64,000 bases of DNA from Auricularia sp. M13 (taxonomy: Eukaryota; Basidiomycota; Agaricomycetes; Auriculariales; Auriculariaceae). The position numbers and the translations under genes were made by a program. Location of the stretch: positions 3,224,001 to 3,288,000 of the forward strand of contig CM073195.1 of the NCBI GenBank assembly GCA_037042915.1, in the 5' to 3' direction. The notes under the pieces were generated by a model. It had not been told where the DNA came from. It made no database searches and saw only the letters and a list, made by a program, of their open reading frames with translations. Shown here piece by piece: positions 45,429-56,366 of the stretch (its first letter is position 1; each line of letters opens with the position of its first letter).

Positions 45429-47022
45429 ATGCCATTCCCAGCCTACATAAACAGTGCGCTGCGCATGCTCCCCCAAAACCGCAAATCATCATCGCAAATG
45501 TTGATCAGGAAAGACCAGGACAGCTCGGGCGAGACGGCTCTCGACGCGGCCGTCCGAACGGAGCGCGCGTGCCATGCCACGCCGCAATCCGCAAAGGATT
45601 TCGACCGCCTCCGGCGGCATCGCGGCGGCTTCACGCTGGCCGCCCAGCCCGAGCTGCTGCACTATGCCGCCATCCTGCTCCGCGCGCAAGACCGCATCGA
45701 GGAAGTGGACCGGGAAGACATGCTGTGCGCGCGCGAGATCGTCTGGTGTGCGCTGTATCCGCACCTCCAGGCCGCGGGCTACACACTCCCCGTGCGGTAT
45801 GCCCCTTACGCGACTCGGGTTCGACTGCATGCGCAGGGAGCGCCGCGGGAACGCTATGATCGGCCCTTGGGTGTGCGTCCTTCCTCATATTGCCACTGCC
45901 CTCAGGCTCCACTGGCAGCTGACTCGGACTGCTTTACAGCTGTTTCATATGAACATCCTTCCTGCGCTGTGCGAAAAGACGGGCACACACGTAGCACTCA
46001 AGATCACCTGCAGCCGCGCCAACACGCCCTACGCGCAGGAGCTCGAGCTTCTCCGCTTCCTCAATACGGAGCCCGTGCGAAATCATCCTGACAACCACAC
46101 CGTCCGCCTTCTCGACGTCGTCGACTTTCCCCGGATCGAGAGTCAGCCGCGGGCAGCGAGCCTGCACATCATCGTCATGCCCATGCTGCAGCGAGTCGAC
46201 GTGGTCGACTGCGCCATAAACGGCTTTGCCCTGCATCTCATGCGCCAGACTTTCAGAGTAAGTACTCATGCCATTGTAAGCCTAGGCATTTTGTCAATGC
46301 GCGGTCCATACAGTATACTGATATATCTGGAATACTTAGGTCGTCGCGTTTCTTCACTCTATAGGTATCTGCCATCGGTCAGTACTTATTCCTGTTGCGA
46401 CAATTCATGTTGGCCGCGGCGCTGAGGCCTTGCCTTTTAATTGCACAGCGACATCGGAGCCGGCAACCTCATGATGACTGCGCGCGCGCCGTACCAGTTG
46501 CAGCTTATCGACTTTGGCTGCTCGCAGCGGTATGATCTGCCAGCCGCAGCGACCCAGCCTGGCGCAGTCTCCGTTCAATGGCATGCGGGGCAGATCCCAC
46601 CGCCCGAAGTCGAGGCGGATCCGCAGGCATTCTACGATCCATTCAGCGCCGAGATCTTTTCCCTCGCACAGACGTGGAAGAAGAAAAGCATCGTAGTGGT
46701 ATGTACCATGCTCCACTGTCCAGGGGCCATACCTCACTCGTCATCCCAGCTTCCCCGCGAAGCCGTCGACCTCCTGGAGAGGATGACCAGCCCGGACCCG
46801 GCGGCGCGTCCCCCGGCGGCCGAGTGTGTGCGCGACCTGGAGCACGCGTTATCCCGTGTGCGAAAACGGAGCCAGTGCCGCCCGACGGACCTGTTCGCAT
46901 ACCAGTTCGAGATGGCGCTCTGCGGCGACCGCGACCTGCGGGCGTGCGCGCGGCACGTCCGGACTTACGCGCGCGCCGTTTCGTCGTATGTAGCTTGTAG
47001 AGGTTGGAGGTTTCTTCGGTGA
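45429..47022 (+). CDS. Protein kinase domain protein
   Basis: Exons 45429-45872, 45940-46257, 46340-46377, 46449-46698 and 46750-47022 give 440 residues. The catalytic Lys is in VALKI. The short third exon encodes VAFLHSIGICHR, and exon 4 begins with the Asp, which together form the HRD loop followed by IGAGNLMM. LIDFGCSQRY is the DFG motif. An N-terminal region (residues 1-150) without known domain precedes the kinase fold. The P-loop is not obvious, and a C-terminal tail extends past the last helix. Basidiomycete genomes carry many such divergent kinases. Activity is possible because K, HRD and DFG survive. The start could also be the ATG at 45465. Confidence 0.75.
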
Positions 47023-47841
47023 ATTACGCAGTTTTGGATGCTCTTCGAGTTGTATGATGCGCTTCGATGAACAATATCGCTGGAATCTAGAAACCGTCGG
47101 CTTGTCGATTGGTCGCCATGCTTTCTGCGGCGACTGGAGCATCCGTCGGAGAAAGGACATCGAAGTTGACCTGAAGGGCGCGAGGACAGCACCATGGCCA
47201 AGAAACCTCATAACCCTGCGGGCGAAATCATGCGCGTGTGACAAGTCGATGCAACGGAGCGGAGGGGGGATGGGCGGACAGGTGAAGGCCAGTGACGGCG
47301 CGATGGGCAAGTGGAAGCCGTCCGTAGCCCGCCCTCTCTTGACGGCCACGCAGAATATATAGCAACACTATGGAGAGCCACTTGACGACATAAAGCAAGA
47401 CCATGACAGCGTTGCGTGAGGAGTTCCGACAGTCCTGACCGCGATTGCCATCGTCTTCGTGAACACGACCAGAGGCCCAATCCGCGCGGCGAGGCTCAGA
47501 GTTCTTCCACAGAAAGAGATTCATGCGCAGGATAAGCAGAGCGGATAGAAGCCCGAGTGGGGCAGGAGGCTTGTGGTCAAGAGCTCATCGATCGTCGAGT
47601 TGCTGAAGCTATGAAGCCGCAGGCTCATGTATATCTGGAGGGAAATCATCAGCTTAAGAATGGGCTATTTCGCAATGCGGCTGAAGTAGGTACGGCTTAC
47701 GAGTCGAATAAATTCGATGGCGGTGGAATGCAGGAGACAGTGCGCGGCGGTCTTGGAAATCGGCGCTTACGGCGTTCCTCAGGCTCATCCGGTTACTTCG
47801 TGCTCACTGCTGGTCGCGCGCCAGTCTGTACTGTATTCAAA
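47023..47841. other. Intergenic region
   Basis: No gene firmly supported. A minus-strand frame (47228-47524) contains a hydrophobic run (NAVMVLLYVVKWLSIVLLYI) but has no recognised partner exons. Confidence 0.4.
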
Positions 47842-49311
47842 ATGTCGATCGCCAACAACATCTGGGCACGCCGGTCGGCTGAAGGTGCGTAAGCATACCA
47901 AAGCCCCGTAGTTCTGGCAGCACTGACGTCGCATGCAAAAGTTGCGCTGCTTGTTGCAAGCCAGGCAAGCCGCTCTGCACGCTACGAGCTGCGAAGACTG
48001 ACGTTCCTATGCTTAGGTCGCGCTCTATTACACAGTTCGGGTGCGTCGATGAGCGCGTGTGCACGGCATGTCGCCTGGCGCTGACGACCGCGCGGCAGTG
48101 GGCGTTGGACACGATTCAGGACACCGGCGACAAGGCGCGCAAAACCAAGGCTCAGCAAATACTGAGCAGGATGGGCAAGAAGGACCTCGACTTGTCCCCG
48201 TATGAGAGTGCGCGCTCAATATTCAGTTTTGCTCCATCTCGAGCTGACGCTGGCACGCGTCTCAGAGACGATTGCTGCTGGCATTATATTACCAGAAGAA
48301 ATAGAGGTCGGCTTTTCAGGTGCGTATTTTCATTCAGCTTTTATCTGTCTTCTTATTCCTTTTACTCGTATTAATCGTGACGCAGACATCGGTGGCTTGG
48401 AGCCGATAATCTCGTCACTGCGCGAATCCGTCATATTTCCGCTACTGTACCCGTCGCTGTTCACCTCGTCCTCCTCGCTCCTCGGAGCACCCAAGGGCGT
48501 ATTACTGTACGGCCCGCCGGGATGCGGCAAGACGATGCTCGCGAAGGCGCTCGCGCACGAGTCCGGCGCGACGTTCATCAACCTCTCCGTCTCCTCGCTC
48601 GCCAACAAATGGTACGGCGAGTCGAACCAGCTCGTCGCCGCGGTCTTCGGCCTCGCGCGCAAGCTGCAGCCGTCCATCATCTTCATGGACGAGATCGACG
48701 CGTTCCTGCGCGAGCGCAGCAAGGGCGACCATGAGGTCACCGGCCAGCTCAAGGCCGAGTTCATGACGCTCTGGGACGGCCTGACGAGCGGCGGCGACAG
48801 GATCATCGTCCTCGGCGCGACCAACCGCCCGGAGGACATCGACGAGGCCATGATGCGCCGCATGCCCAAGCGGTATGCTGTCGGGCTGCCTAACCGCGAC
48901 CAACGCGCCAAGATCCTCAATCTGGTCTGTTGCTGCTCGATGTCGTTTAGCATTGCATTCGCTTACGAGTTCTGTAGATGCTGAAAGACACGCACCTCGC
49001 ACCGGACTTCTCTATAGACCGCCTGGCCGCAAGCACAGATGGCATGTCAGGCTCCGACCTGCGGGAGGCATGCCGGAACGCCGCCATGGTGCCCGTGCGC
49101 GAGTACTTGCAGCGGAACGGCAGCGACCCGGACGCCCTGCGCCGCGCGCAGCGGGACGTGCGTACTGCACCATCCTATTCTAACATGCAGCTACTGACCA
49201 GGCATCCAGGGCTTCGCGCTACGGCCGCTCACGCTGCAAGACTTCTTACATGCCGAGGCGCACTCGACGGCGCTCGCAGAACTCCCCGAGCCGCAGGCCC
49301 AGGTCGAATAG
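47842..49311 (+). CDS. Msp1/ATAD1 mitochondrial outer-membrane AAA ATPase
   Basis: Extracts mislocalised tail-anchored proteins from the mitochondrial outer membrane. Eight exons: 47842-47884, 47942-47964, 48017-48040, 48099-48207, 48266-48319, 48386-48924, 48978-49157 and 49210-49311 (357 residues). The N-terminal anchor is [18 protein letters not shown], built from three short exons, one intron being GC-AG (47965-48016). [20 protein letters not shown] precedes Walker [10 protein letters not shown], Walker B IIFMDEID, sensor 1 GATNRP and the arginine region MMRRMPKRY. The last exon ([16 protein letters not shown]) completes the family C-terminus. Length and motif order match Msp1. Confidence 0.93.
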
Positions 49312-50385
49312 GCCATCTGCACGAGCGTCCCTGCGTCTGTCTGTCTGTCTGTCTGCATGCTCATGCGTTCTAGCGCTGCTGTGTTTATTACCGACCACCA
49401 CTCTGCTATCTGTGCTTCCCGGATGATCTTGTAGATGTCGCTGATGCTCTTACGATACATGCCGCCTTATCAGCTTCCTGGAATGCCTGCATCTTACAGT
49501 GCTAGACTCTGGCCAGACTGCCAGTGCGTCGTGGATCTCGTTCGTGCTTGCGAGTCGACTCGATCGAAACGGCAGCTGACCCGTTCCTTCACGACTCGGT
49601 TCCCTGAATATGCTCGTTTTGCTCGCTGTTTGCTTGTTTTCTCGATAAGGTGCGAGTTCAACGCTCCGAAAAAAAGTTCTGCTCTGCTCGATGCTCTCGT
49701 CCCGCTCGCTGCTGCACCGATAACGTTATAATACAATGGGCGCTGGCCCTGTGGTCTCAGGTCTGCGCGGCAAGCACGAATGGGCACGAGGCTGGCGCAT
49801 GAGCACTGATCGTTCTCAGATTCTCATCTGGTCTGCCAAATCTGGCTCCCGCATACACGCGCCCATGGGAAAAATCAGCCTCTTGCGGATTTCGTGCCCA
49901 TCGATAGCGGGCTGGGGTCCCAATTCGGGGTGTAACGTACGGTGTTTACGAACAGTCAGGAGTTCAGGACCACGATTCCGGATATGTCCATCAACTTCTG
50001 CCCGCCAAAATACAATGCGCAATGTCTTCCTGCGCTGAGGTGCTGCGTGCTCCGTTGTCTTGGGGTGCGCAGGTGACGTGCTCTTTCTGGGGAATTTTCC
50101 GGAGGTGCCGTTGGGCGAGGTATGTGCAGTCTGCGTCGCTCGTCCTCGAAAGACGTCGAGTTGTGAGCGAAGAGTTCCGCCTTCTCTCCAGGTCTTCAGA
50201 ATGATGTTGAGGTGTGTTCATACCAGCTGCAGGACCACCCAATCCCCCCGACGACTGAAGCGATGTGGGATGTGCCTGGCAGGAACGCGCGCGCGGAAAC
50301 CCGGGAGAAGCAGGGACTTTGCCGTGGACAACCGCACCCGCTGCACTACCCGTGGAAACGCAACACCAGCTGACTTGGGCCTCGC
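49312..50385. other. Intergenic region without recognised gene
   Basis: A GTCT tetranucleotide run lies at 49334-49356 in the 3' flank of the Msp1 gene. Around 49870-50030 one frame reads like degenerate protein (PLADFVPIDSGLGSQFGV, a stop, then VFTNSQEFRTTIPDMSINFC), possibly a relic, but I cannot name it. Confidence 0.35.
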
Positions 50386-50404
50386 GCGGGGTATAAAACC
50401 CCGC
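50386..50404. promoter_or_regulatory. TATA box framed by inverted repeat
   Basis: GCGGGG, then TATAAAA, then CCCCGC: six-base arms exactly flank a TATA core. It is followed by a pyrimidine-rich leader and the repeat-rich DNA at 50.8-51.5 kb. It may be the promoter of an unrecognised transcript or an LTR remnant. Confidence 0.4.
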
Positions 50405-50831
50405 ACCTGGGACCCAGCGGCGTCCCTCATCCCTCAGCCTTGCCTCCTCACCTAGGCGACAAGGTGAGCCTCGCCCCACTCTGCTCGTCGTTGGCTGCGC
50501 GCTGACCTAGCTGCCCTCCTCCCCTCTTCGCCGTTCTCGCCTTGCTCTTCGCGGTCGTCTACGTCCTCGTCGACTCGTTGACGTACCTTCGATGCACCGT
50601 TGTGCTCGTCGACCAGGACCGCGGCTGGTATGTGCATCGCTCGATCGCCGTTGTCGTGGCTAACGGTCTTATCTCTCCTTCGCCTTCGTCGTCGATCTCC
50701 ATCGTTGGCCTCGACCTCGTCGCCTTCAACCACCGTCGCCGATGCTCCTCGATCTCGCCATCGCAACAGGTGAGCCTCATCGCTGCCATCCTCATTCGCC
50801 TCGGACATCAGCTTACTGTTTCCATCTCACA

Positions 50832-51140
50832 CAGGTCCACCGTGGCACGACCGCGATAGCAAGACCTCTTCTCTGCGCGATGTGTAGCTGGTGAAAGTCG
50901 CCCTCGGAGGGTGGCACCCACCCCCTCCGAGGATATCGACCGCTTCCCACCTATCGCGCTTGAATGTCACCCAGGCTATTCGGGTCACGCCCAGCGCCCC
51001 TCGCGGATCCGACCTCTTCCCGCGCGGCGTGCTGGTTGAATGTCAACTTGTAACCTGTGGAGGGGCGTGCCCCTCCAAGGACACACCGACCTCTTCCCAC
51101 TATGAGTTGCCGTCGTGCTGGTGAACGTCGTATGGCATCA
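50832..51140 (+). repeat. Degenerate 75 bp tandem repeat with GC hairpins
   Basis: GACCTCTTCCC-like cores occur at 50863, 50938, 51011 and 51088, 73-77 nt apart. Each is followed about 20-28 nt later by a GCTGGTTGAA-like box. Strong hairpins lie between units: a 10 bp perfect stem at 50902-50911/50923-50932 and an 8 bp stem at 51059-51066/51069-51076. The start (GGTCCACCGTGGC, about 50834) recurs near 51340 as GGTTCACCGTGGC. Confidence 0.55.
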
Positions 51141-54100
51141 GTCCTCCGCGAGGGGTGCGTTCCAGCCCGAGGCACACCTCCAATATGGGGCCCCGGGACC
51201 GCGGGTACGAGTTTAGTTTACCGCCCAGCGTACTCTCCTTGCATGCAGTCAATGATACTGTGATTGCGAGCCTCGATGCTGGTGCGTCTCACCGTGCCCA
51301 CTGGTGTCGGCAGCCGCGGCTGATACGATTTGGTCTCCAGGTTCACCGTGGCGCGACTGTGATAACTGCAGGTCGCGCCCGCCCCTCTGAGGGCCCGGAG
51401 ACCGCTTCTCCACCTGCTGAAATGGAGAATGTCGCAAGGGCTCCGACGGGGGGCGAGGCCACGCACAATGGCGGGAGGTAATCGTCCGCCCTCAAAGGGG
51501 CCCTGGAGCACAACATGCAACACAACACAACGCACAGTATGATTATGACCCACATCCACGCTATTCTCTCGCACGCGTATATTCCTGCTCCGTTCCCCCA
51601 AATTACTGGCAACAACGTGCCTTGTGCACTATCTGTGCCTCGTGCACCTTTCGACAAACCCCCCTCTACCTTCAAGCGCAACTCTAAAGAATCGATCAAC
51701 TCCAATGACTATGCTCGAACCCAACTCAGTCCCCGCGGACCGCTCCCAGCCGGAGCTCGCACGGTACGTCCACTTCCCCCAATCCTTCCCATCGCCTTAG
51801 CTGATCGATCTTCACTCTCATCGCGCAGATGTCAACGGCGGAGTAGCTTGGGTAGTAAGTAGTCCCGCAGCAGTATTCTGCCTGGACTCCCCTCGTGTTC
51901 TCCGACCCGCGACGCCGGCGGCACGGCGACAAATATCTTGATCGCACCAGTCTTTGCAGCATTGTGGGGCAAGATTGGCTGGTCTGAGGGCTGCGGCGGG
52001 CAGACCAGCCGGCGGGGCGCGTTTGGCGGCGGGTGAGCGTCTGGTTTCTCTTTCGTCGGCGACGGATACTTCAGACTTTCTATAGGGACTGTCAGAGGCG
52101 CGGGAGCTCGTCGTTGTGGGTGGCTGGCTGGTGGGCGGACCCGGGGCAATTGTACATAGTCATGGTGCCGCGATCACCGCCTGAAGAGGCTGTTTGAATA
52201 CACTGCGCTCATGAGAGTCTCCTTTCATTTTTATTGCCGACGGTTCTAATAACGTTGATCACCATAGTCACATGAGGAGGGCATAGTAGTACTAGTACTT
52301 GACTAGTACGCAAAATCGTTCGCAAAGCGACGCCGATGATGCTGCGTTGGTTTCTTGAGCATCTTCGGGCGGTCCGGGTCCCTATCCCAGGGCTAGTACC
52401 TGCATATGATTGGCAAGAATATCCATCGGAAGCGCTGCACTTATGGGTCAAGGGCTGGTCCGGGGTCTGCAATTGCCACTCGATAACTGCCGCGGCGCAC
52501 TCGCTGACGGCGTCAGGGTTCCGGTCACGAAGTATACGTGTTGTCTTACGGTGCACGGCGACTCCGTATATCGATTTCACTGGTTTTCATCACCACGCTT
52601 CGCCGTCCGAGACATCGACGACTTCTCTCACGGCGAGCAAGTTGCAGTATCAAATTTCCCAATGTTACCTGCGAAATCGGCCAGTGTACGGCAGTGCGTC
52701 ATTCAGTGTCATACAAATGCGTCGATCAACCATTTCGTGGCCAACTACGCAGTCGAGCGTGCTGTAAGTACAGTTGTAAGGAGGATGATTAAGCCGTTGT
52801 CAGCAATCTACCGACGGTCGCTTGCTTTCCCTCGAGTCCGTTGGCCACTTCACACTTCAAGATGCATCGAAGATATGCGGCGAATATGCATGCAGACCAG
52901 GGCCTGGAACACCCTCTTATTCCCGAGGCGCACGCTTCCTCCATTCGCCTCTCTCGACGCCGGCGGATCCACCGCACAGGGTGGCATGAACAGACGCGCA
53001 CGTTGACCCTCGCATCGAGATCTTTGCCGCAGAGAACAGTTCCATTGCCGCCCAGCCCTTCATTGGCAACGTTCGACCACCTGGTAAGGAATTGACAGAG
53101 ATCGTCGCCGCTCAATGAGGAAACCGACCATGCAGATGTCACGAGCTCATCGCGTTTCTCTGCCAGTCCAATGCCATACATGGCAGTGTTGTTGGTCTCT
53201 GTTGTGTGAGTATCGGAAGGGTCCCATACAGCACGCTGTGCCTGCTGCAGTATGTCCCATACGGGAAGTAGACACACTGTATCGCGGCGTGCATTTAAAC
53301 TTGCCACGCTTCGTTGTTGTACTGGAAATGCTACCGAAGGTCCATACACGTCAAGCATCCCGGCTTGACCGAGATGAGACTGTCCCTTCAGCTCAAACTC
53401 TGGATCGCGAATGGTTCTCGGGCGCAACAGCTGTCAAACAGTCCGTCAGGCACCTGCAATATCTCGAGAAGCCGTCATGCTCAATTCCGGCTGAACTTTG
53501 AACGTAGACATGTAGCAGAAGACGCGGAACGGGTGAGAGGCGGAGGGACACTCTATTGAACCCTTTCCGCCGGGGAAAGGATTGACGGGGACGAAGGGCG
53601 CACGGCCCGACACGCGACAGACTCGAGGCCCAGCTCTCGAGGACCGCCACAGCGCACACGCGTCCGCCGAGCATTGCTTTTTCTTTCAATTTTGCGACGC
53701 TAAAGTGTATGCGCATGTGGCTGTGCATGTTGCTCACAGTCATATCAGATCTGAGCGAGTGTTGCTTGGCGACCGGGGGCAGACCGCATAGAAACACCTG
53801 CGCCAAAAAGGGCCGCGCGCAGCAGCCTCCATTGTACCGATTTCTCGATCGCCCAGTGCTTCGAGCCTATCTCCCCGCACCCTCTCTCACAATGACGTGC
53901 TGCAGCCGCACATAGGACCCGTCATCTGACATTCCGTGCAATGTGTTGCAGGTGAGGCAGGGGAAGACAAAGCCCTATAGATTCTTCGGCTGTGAAGAAC
54001 GCGGACTTCCTTCCGCCACAAGCCCAGTGCGCAGGTGCTTTCCCACAGAGGGATAACGCGGCTCCGCGTCATGGGCAATTGTCGACGTGGACGTAGTAAT

Positions 54101-54495
54101 AGATTGATGTTCTCCAGCGTGATGGCAATTTGTTGAATGCGCATTGAGTGTCCGCCAGCCCTTGAACGCGAGCCTGGCAGTGGCAGGGAGTAGCAGGCGC
54201 ATGAGAGCAAACGCCATCATACAGAGACGCGAGTCACACGCGTGCCATTCAGTGTCGGGCAGCACGGGTTGGCTTGTAAGCGGAGTGTTTGCGGCGAACC
54301 AGGAGAGCGGGACGGGACGCGGGGAACGGAAGCAGACGCTGTACGCTCCGTATGGCGCGCTTATATCACTCGAAGATTCTTTCCCCTCGCGACCAAGCCA
54401 GCATCTGCCCCGACGCGCCTGAGACAACGCGGACCATTGAGCTGCAGTCTTTGCTGCCCAGACTGTAACGCGCAGCGCCGCCTATAAATTTTCTG
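51141..54495. other. Long region without recognised gene
   Basis: The longest frame is 212 codons on the minus strand (52789-53427), with no domain recognised. Other frames are short and overlapping. TATA-like and hairpin sequences occur (for example CCTTTCC/GGAAAGG at about 53567), but no exon chain could be built. TATAAAT at 54484-54490 stands just before the next gene. Confidence 0.4.
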
Positions 54496-55842
54496 ATGCC
54501 CAGCATCGCCCGACGCGGCGAACAGGACGACACGGCCGCCATCGCGGCGCTCGCGAGCGACATCAATGGTTTCCCCACCGTCGCGTTCCCCGCGCCCAGC
54601 TCAGCTGGTAACAATAGGCTAATGACCTGCGAGGGGCCTGTGAACCTCGTCTGGTTTCACGCTGGCGCGTTCTCCTCATCCGACGCGCTCTTTGACCTCC
54701 GCATCACGAATATCGGCGTTCCACAGAACCAGTCTCAGTCTCAGGCTACGCCCGCAGTGCCAATTGCAGTCACTGTGGCCCATTCGCAGCGGGTGCTTGC
54801 GGACAACCATTTCTACGCATGGCCGAAAGTCAATCTACCGCCGGGAAACTATATTCTCAACGGCACGAGCGTGGACTCGAATAGCAAAACGAAATACATG
54901 CCCTCTGAACCGTTCTCCATCGCTGCCGGCGCCGACACATCCTGCATCTCGATCAACCCTAACCCTTCCTTGCCTCAGACGACTCCTTCCACGACCACAG
55001 CCTCCGCATCCTCGACCGCTGCCTCCTCCTCGCCTTCTCCGTCGAACGACACCAGCTCCTCTGCCGCCGCGTCACATACACCGCTGCACGAGGCGGCATC
55101 CACGACCTCCATAGACCACCGTTCGCAAGTAATCGCCGGCTCCGTCGCCGGCTCGTTTGCCATCGTCCTTTTAATCGCTGTCATTTACGTTCTCATCTAC
55201 ATGCGCCGCCGTCGCCGAGCGTGGGCGAACCCCAACGCGCTCGCGCCGCACGAGTGGCGGCAGTCGCGCAAGCTGCAGCGCCTTGACTCGCGTCCTACCC
55301 CGCTGCTCCCGCCGCCGCCCGTGCCGCCCGGGACACCCAACACGACCTCGATGTACCTGCAGCCCCCGACTCCTGCAGCGCTGCGCTTCCCGTCGGACGT
55401 CGAGCGCGGCGACTCGTTCACGACGCAGCGCTCGGCGCTGCACGCGCGCTGGGGCTGGGCGGTGCCGCTCACGCCGATGTTCAACCTGCTCCTCGCGCGG
55501 CGCTCGTCCGTCGGCTCGAGTCAGTTCGTGTCACCCATCGGGTACGAAACGCCGCTGCCCAGCTCGCAGGCGCTCAACTTCGACCGCTCGCGCCTCGCGT
55601 CGTCCTTCGGGCCCATGGGCATGGGCACGCAGAACCACTCGCGGCTGACGTCGCTCAGCGCATTCGAGCCCGAGGGCGACCGCGAGCGGCTGCATTCGCT
55701 CTCTGAGTTCCGCTGGGCATCCGACTTCCCGCCCGGCGCGCCGCGGGACATCGAAAAGGCGTCCGTCACCATCGAGCGGCTCGAGAAGCTCGACGAGACG
55801 TCCGAGTCGCCCGACGCGACGCCCACCAAGCCCAAGTCATGA
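54496..55842 (+). CDS. Kre9-like single-pass membrane protein (paralog 1)
   Basis: One open frame of 448 codons. The N-terminal ectodomain has the Kre9/Knh1-like pattern: CEGPVNLVWFHAG, then FDLRITNIG, then FYAWPKVNLPPGNYILNGTS and a final Cys (ADTSCISI). A Ser/Thr/Pro-rich stalk follows, then a membrane helix (VIAGSVAGSFAIVLLIAVIY) and a basic stop (YMRRRRRAW). The cytosolic tail is about 200 residues, Pro-rich. A related gene lies at 59027-60240, minus. No signal peptide is seen. The ATG lies only 6 nt after TATAAAT, and TTCTGATGCCCAG around it could be an intron end. A missing upstream signal-peptide exon is therefore possible. Role: probable cell-wall surface protein. Confidence 0.7.
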   Translation: MPSIARRGEQDDTAAIAALASDINGFPTVAFPAPSSAGNNRLMTCEGPVNLVWFHAGAFSSSDALFDLRITNIGVPQNQSQSQATPAVPIAVTVAHSQRVLADNHFYAWPKVNLPPGNYILNGTSVDSNSKTKYMPSEPFSIAAGADTSCISINPNPSLPQTTPSTTTASASSTAASSSPSPSNDTSSSAAASHTPLHEAASTTSIDHRSQVIAGSVAGSFAIVLLIAVIYVLIYMRRRRRAWANPNALAPHEWRQSRKLQRLDSRPTPLLPPPPVPPGTPNTTSMYLQPPTPAALRFPSDVERGDSFTTQRSALHARWGWAVPLTPMFNLLLARRSSVGSSQFVSPIGYETPLPSSQALNFDRSRLASSFGPMGMGTQNHSRLTSLSAFEPEGDRERLHSLSEFRWASDFPPGAPRDIEKASVTIERLEKLDETSESPDATPTKPKS

Positions 55843-56366
55843 CACGCATTGCAAAACGCTCTCCGTCCCGCACCCCACATCTCGCTGGCGACCTCTTTCC
55901 CCGCCTCGTATTTTGGATACTGGATACTGCATGCTGGATGCTGTTTACGACGCCCTAGATTGTCTGTCTCTTCCCCCGGTTGAACGGACGCGCGGCGAGG
56001 GGCCGCGCCGTCTTGTTGTGTACCACATATTAGCTGTCCGTGCGGCTGCTGTAGCTGCCCTGCTTGTTCTCCCCCTGCCCTAGCACTCCTTTGCGCTGTC
56101 GCTGTCCGCTGTCTTGTGCCCGATGGTAATGCCAACCTCAGCCTGTTGCGCGTTGGTGTTTGTGCAAATACAAATCGTTCACTTCAACGAGCCTGCAGAA
56201 AGTAGACACCGGAGTGCAGAGGTATATTCATTATATAGGCGATGGTGTAGAATCCACAACGGTACATGAAGCAAGGCAAATAGCTAAATAAAACCGAGTA
56301 GCGTAGTGGAAGCATCACTATCCGAGACGTCTGGCAGACACGACCGAGCTTAGCGGTCTAAAATTT
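55843..56366. other. Convergent 3' region
   Basis: Separates the 3' ends of the Kre9-like gene (plus) and chorismate mutase (minus). A short GGATACTGGATACTGCATGC repeat lies at about 55916. No gene is seen. Confidence 0.4.

Noticed and set aside
49334-49356. GTCT tetranucleotide run as a CRISPR-like or functional repeat
   Set aside because: A simple microsatellite in the 3' flank of the Msp1 gene.
52789-53427. 212-codon open frame, minus strand
   Set aside because: Reads as low-complexity and Arg-rich without domain; no promoter or exon chain.
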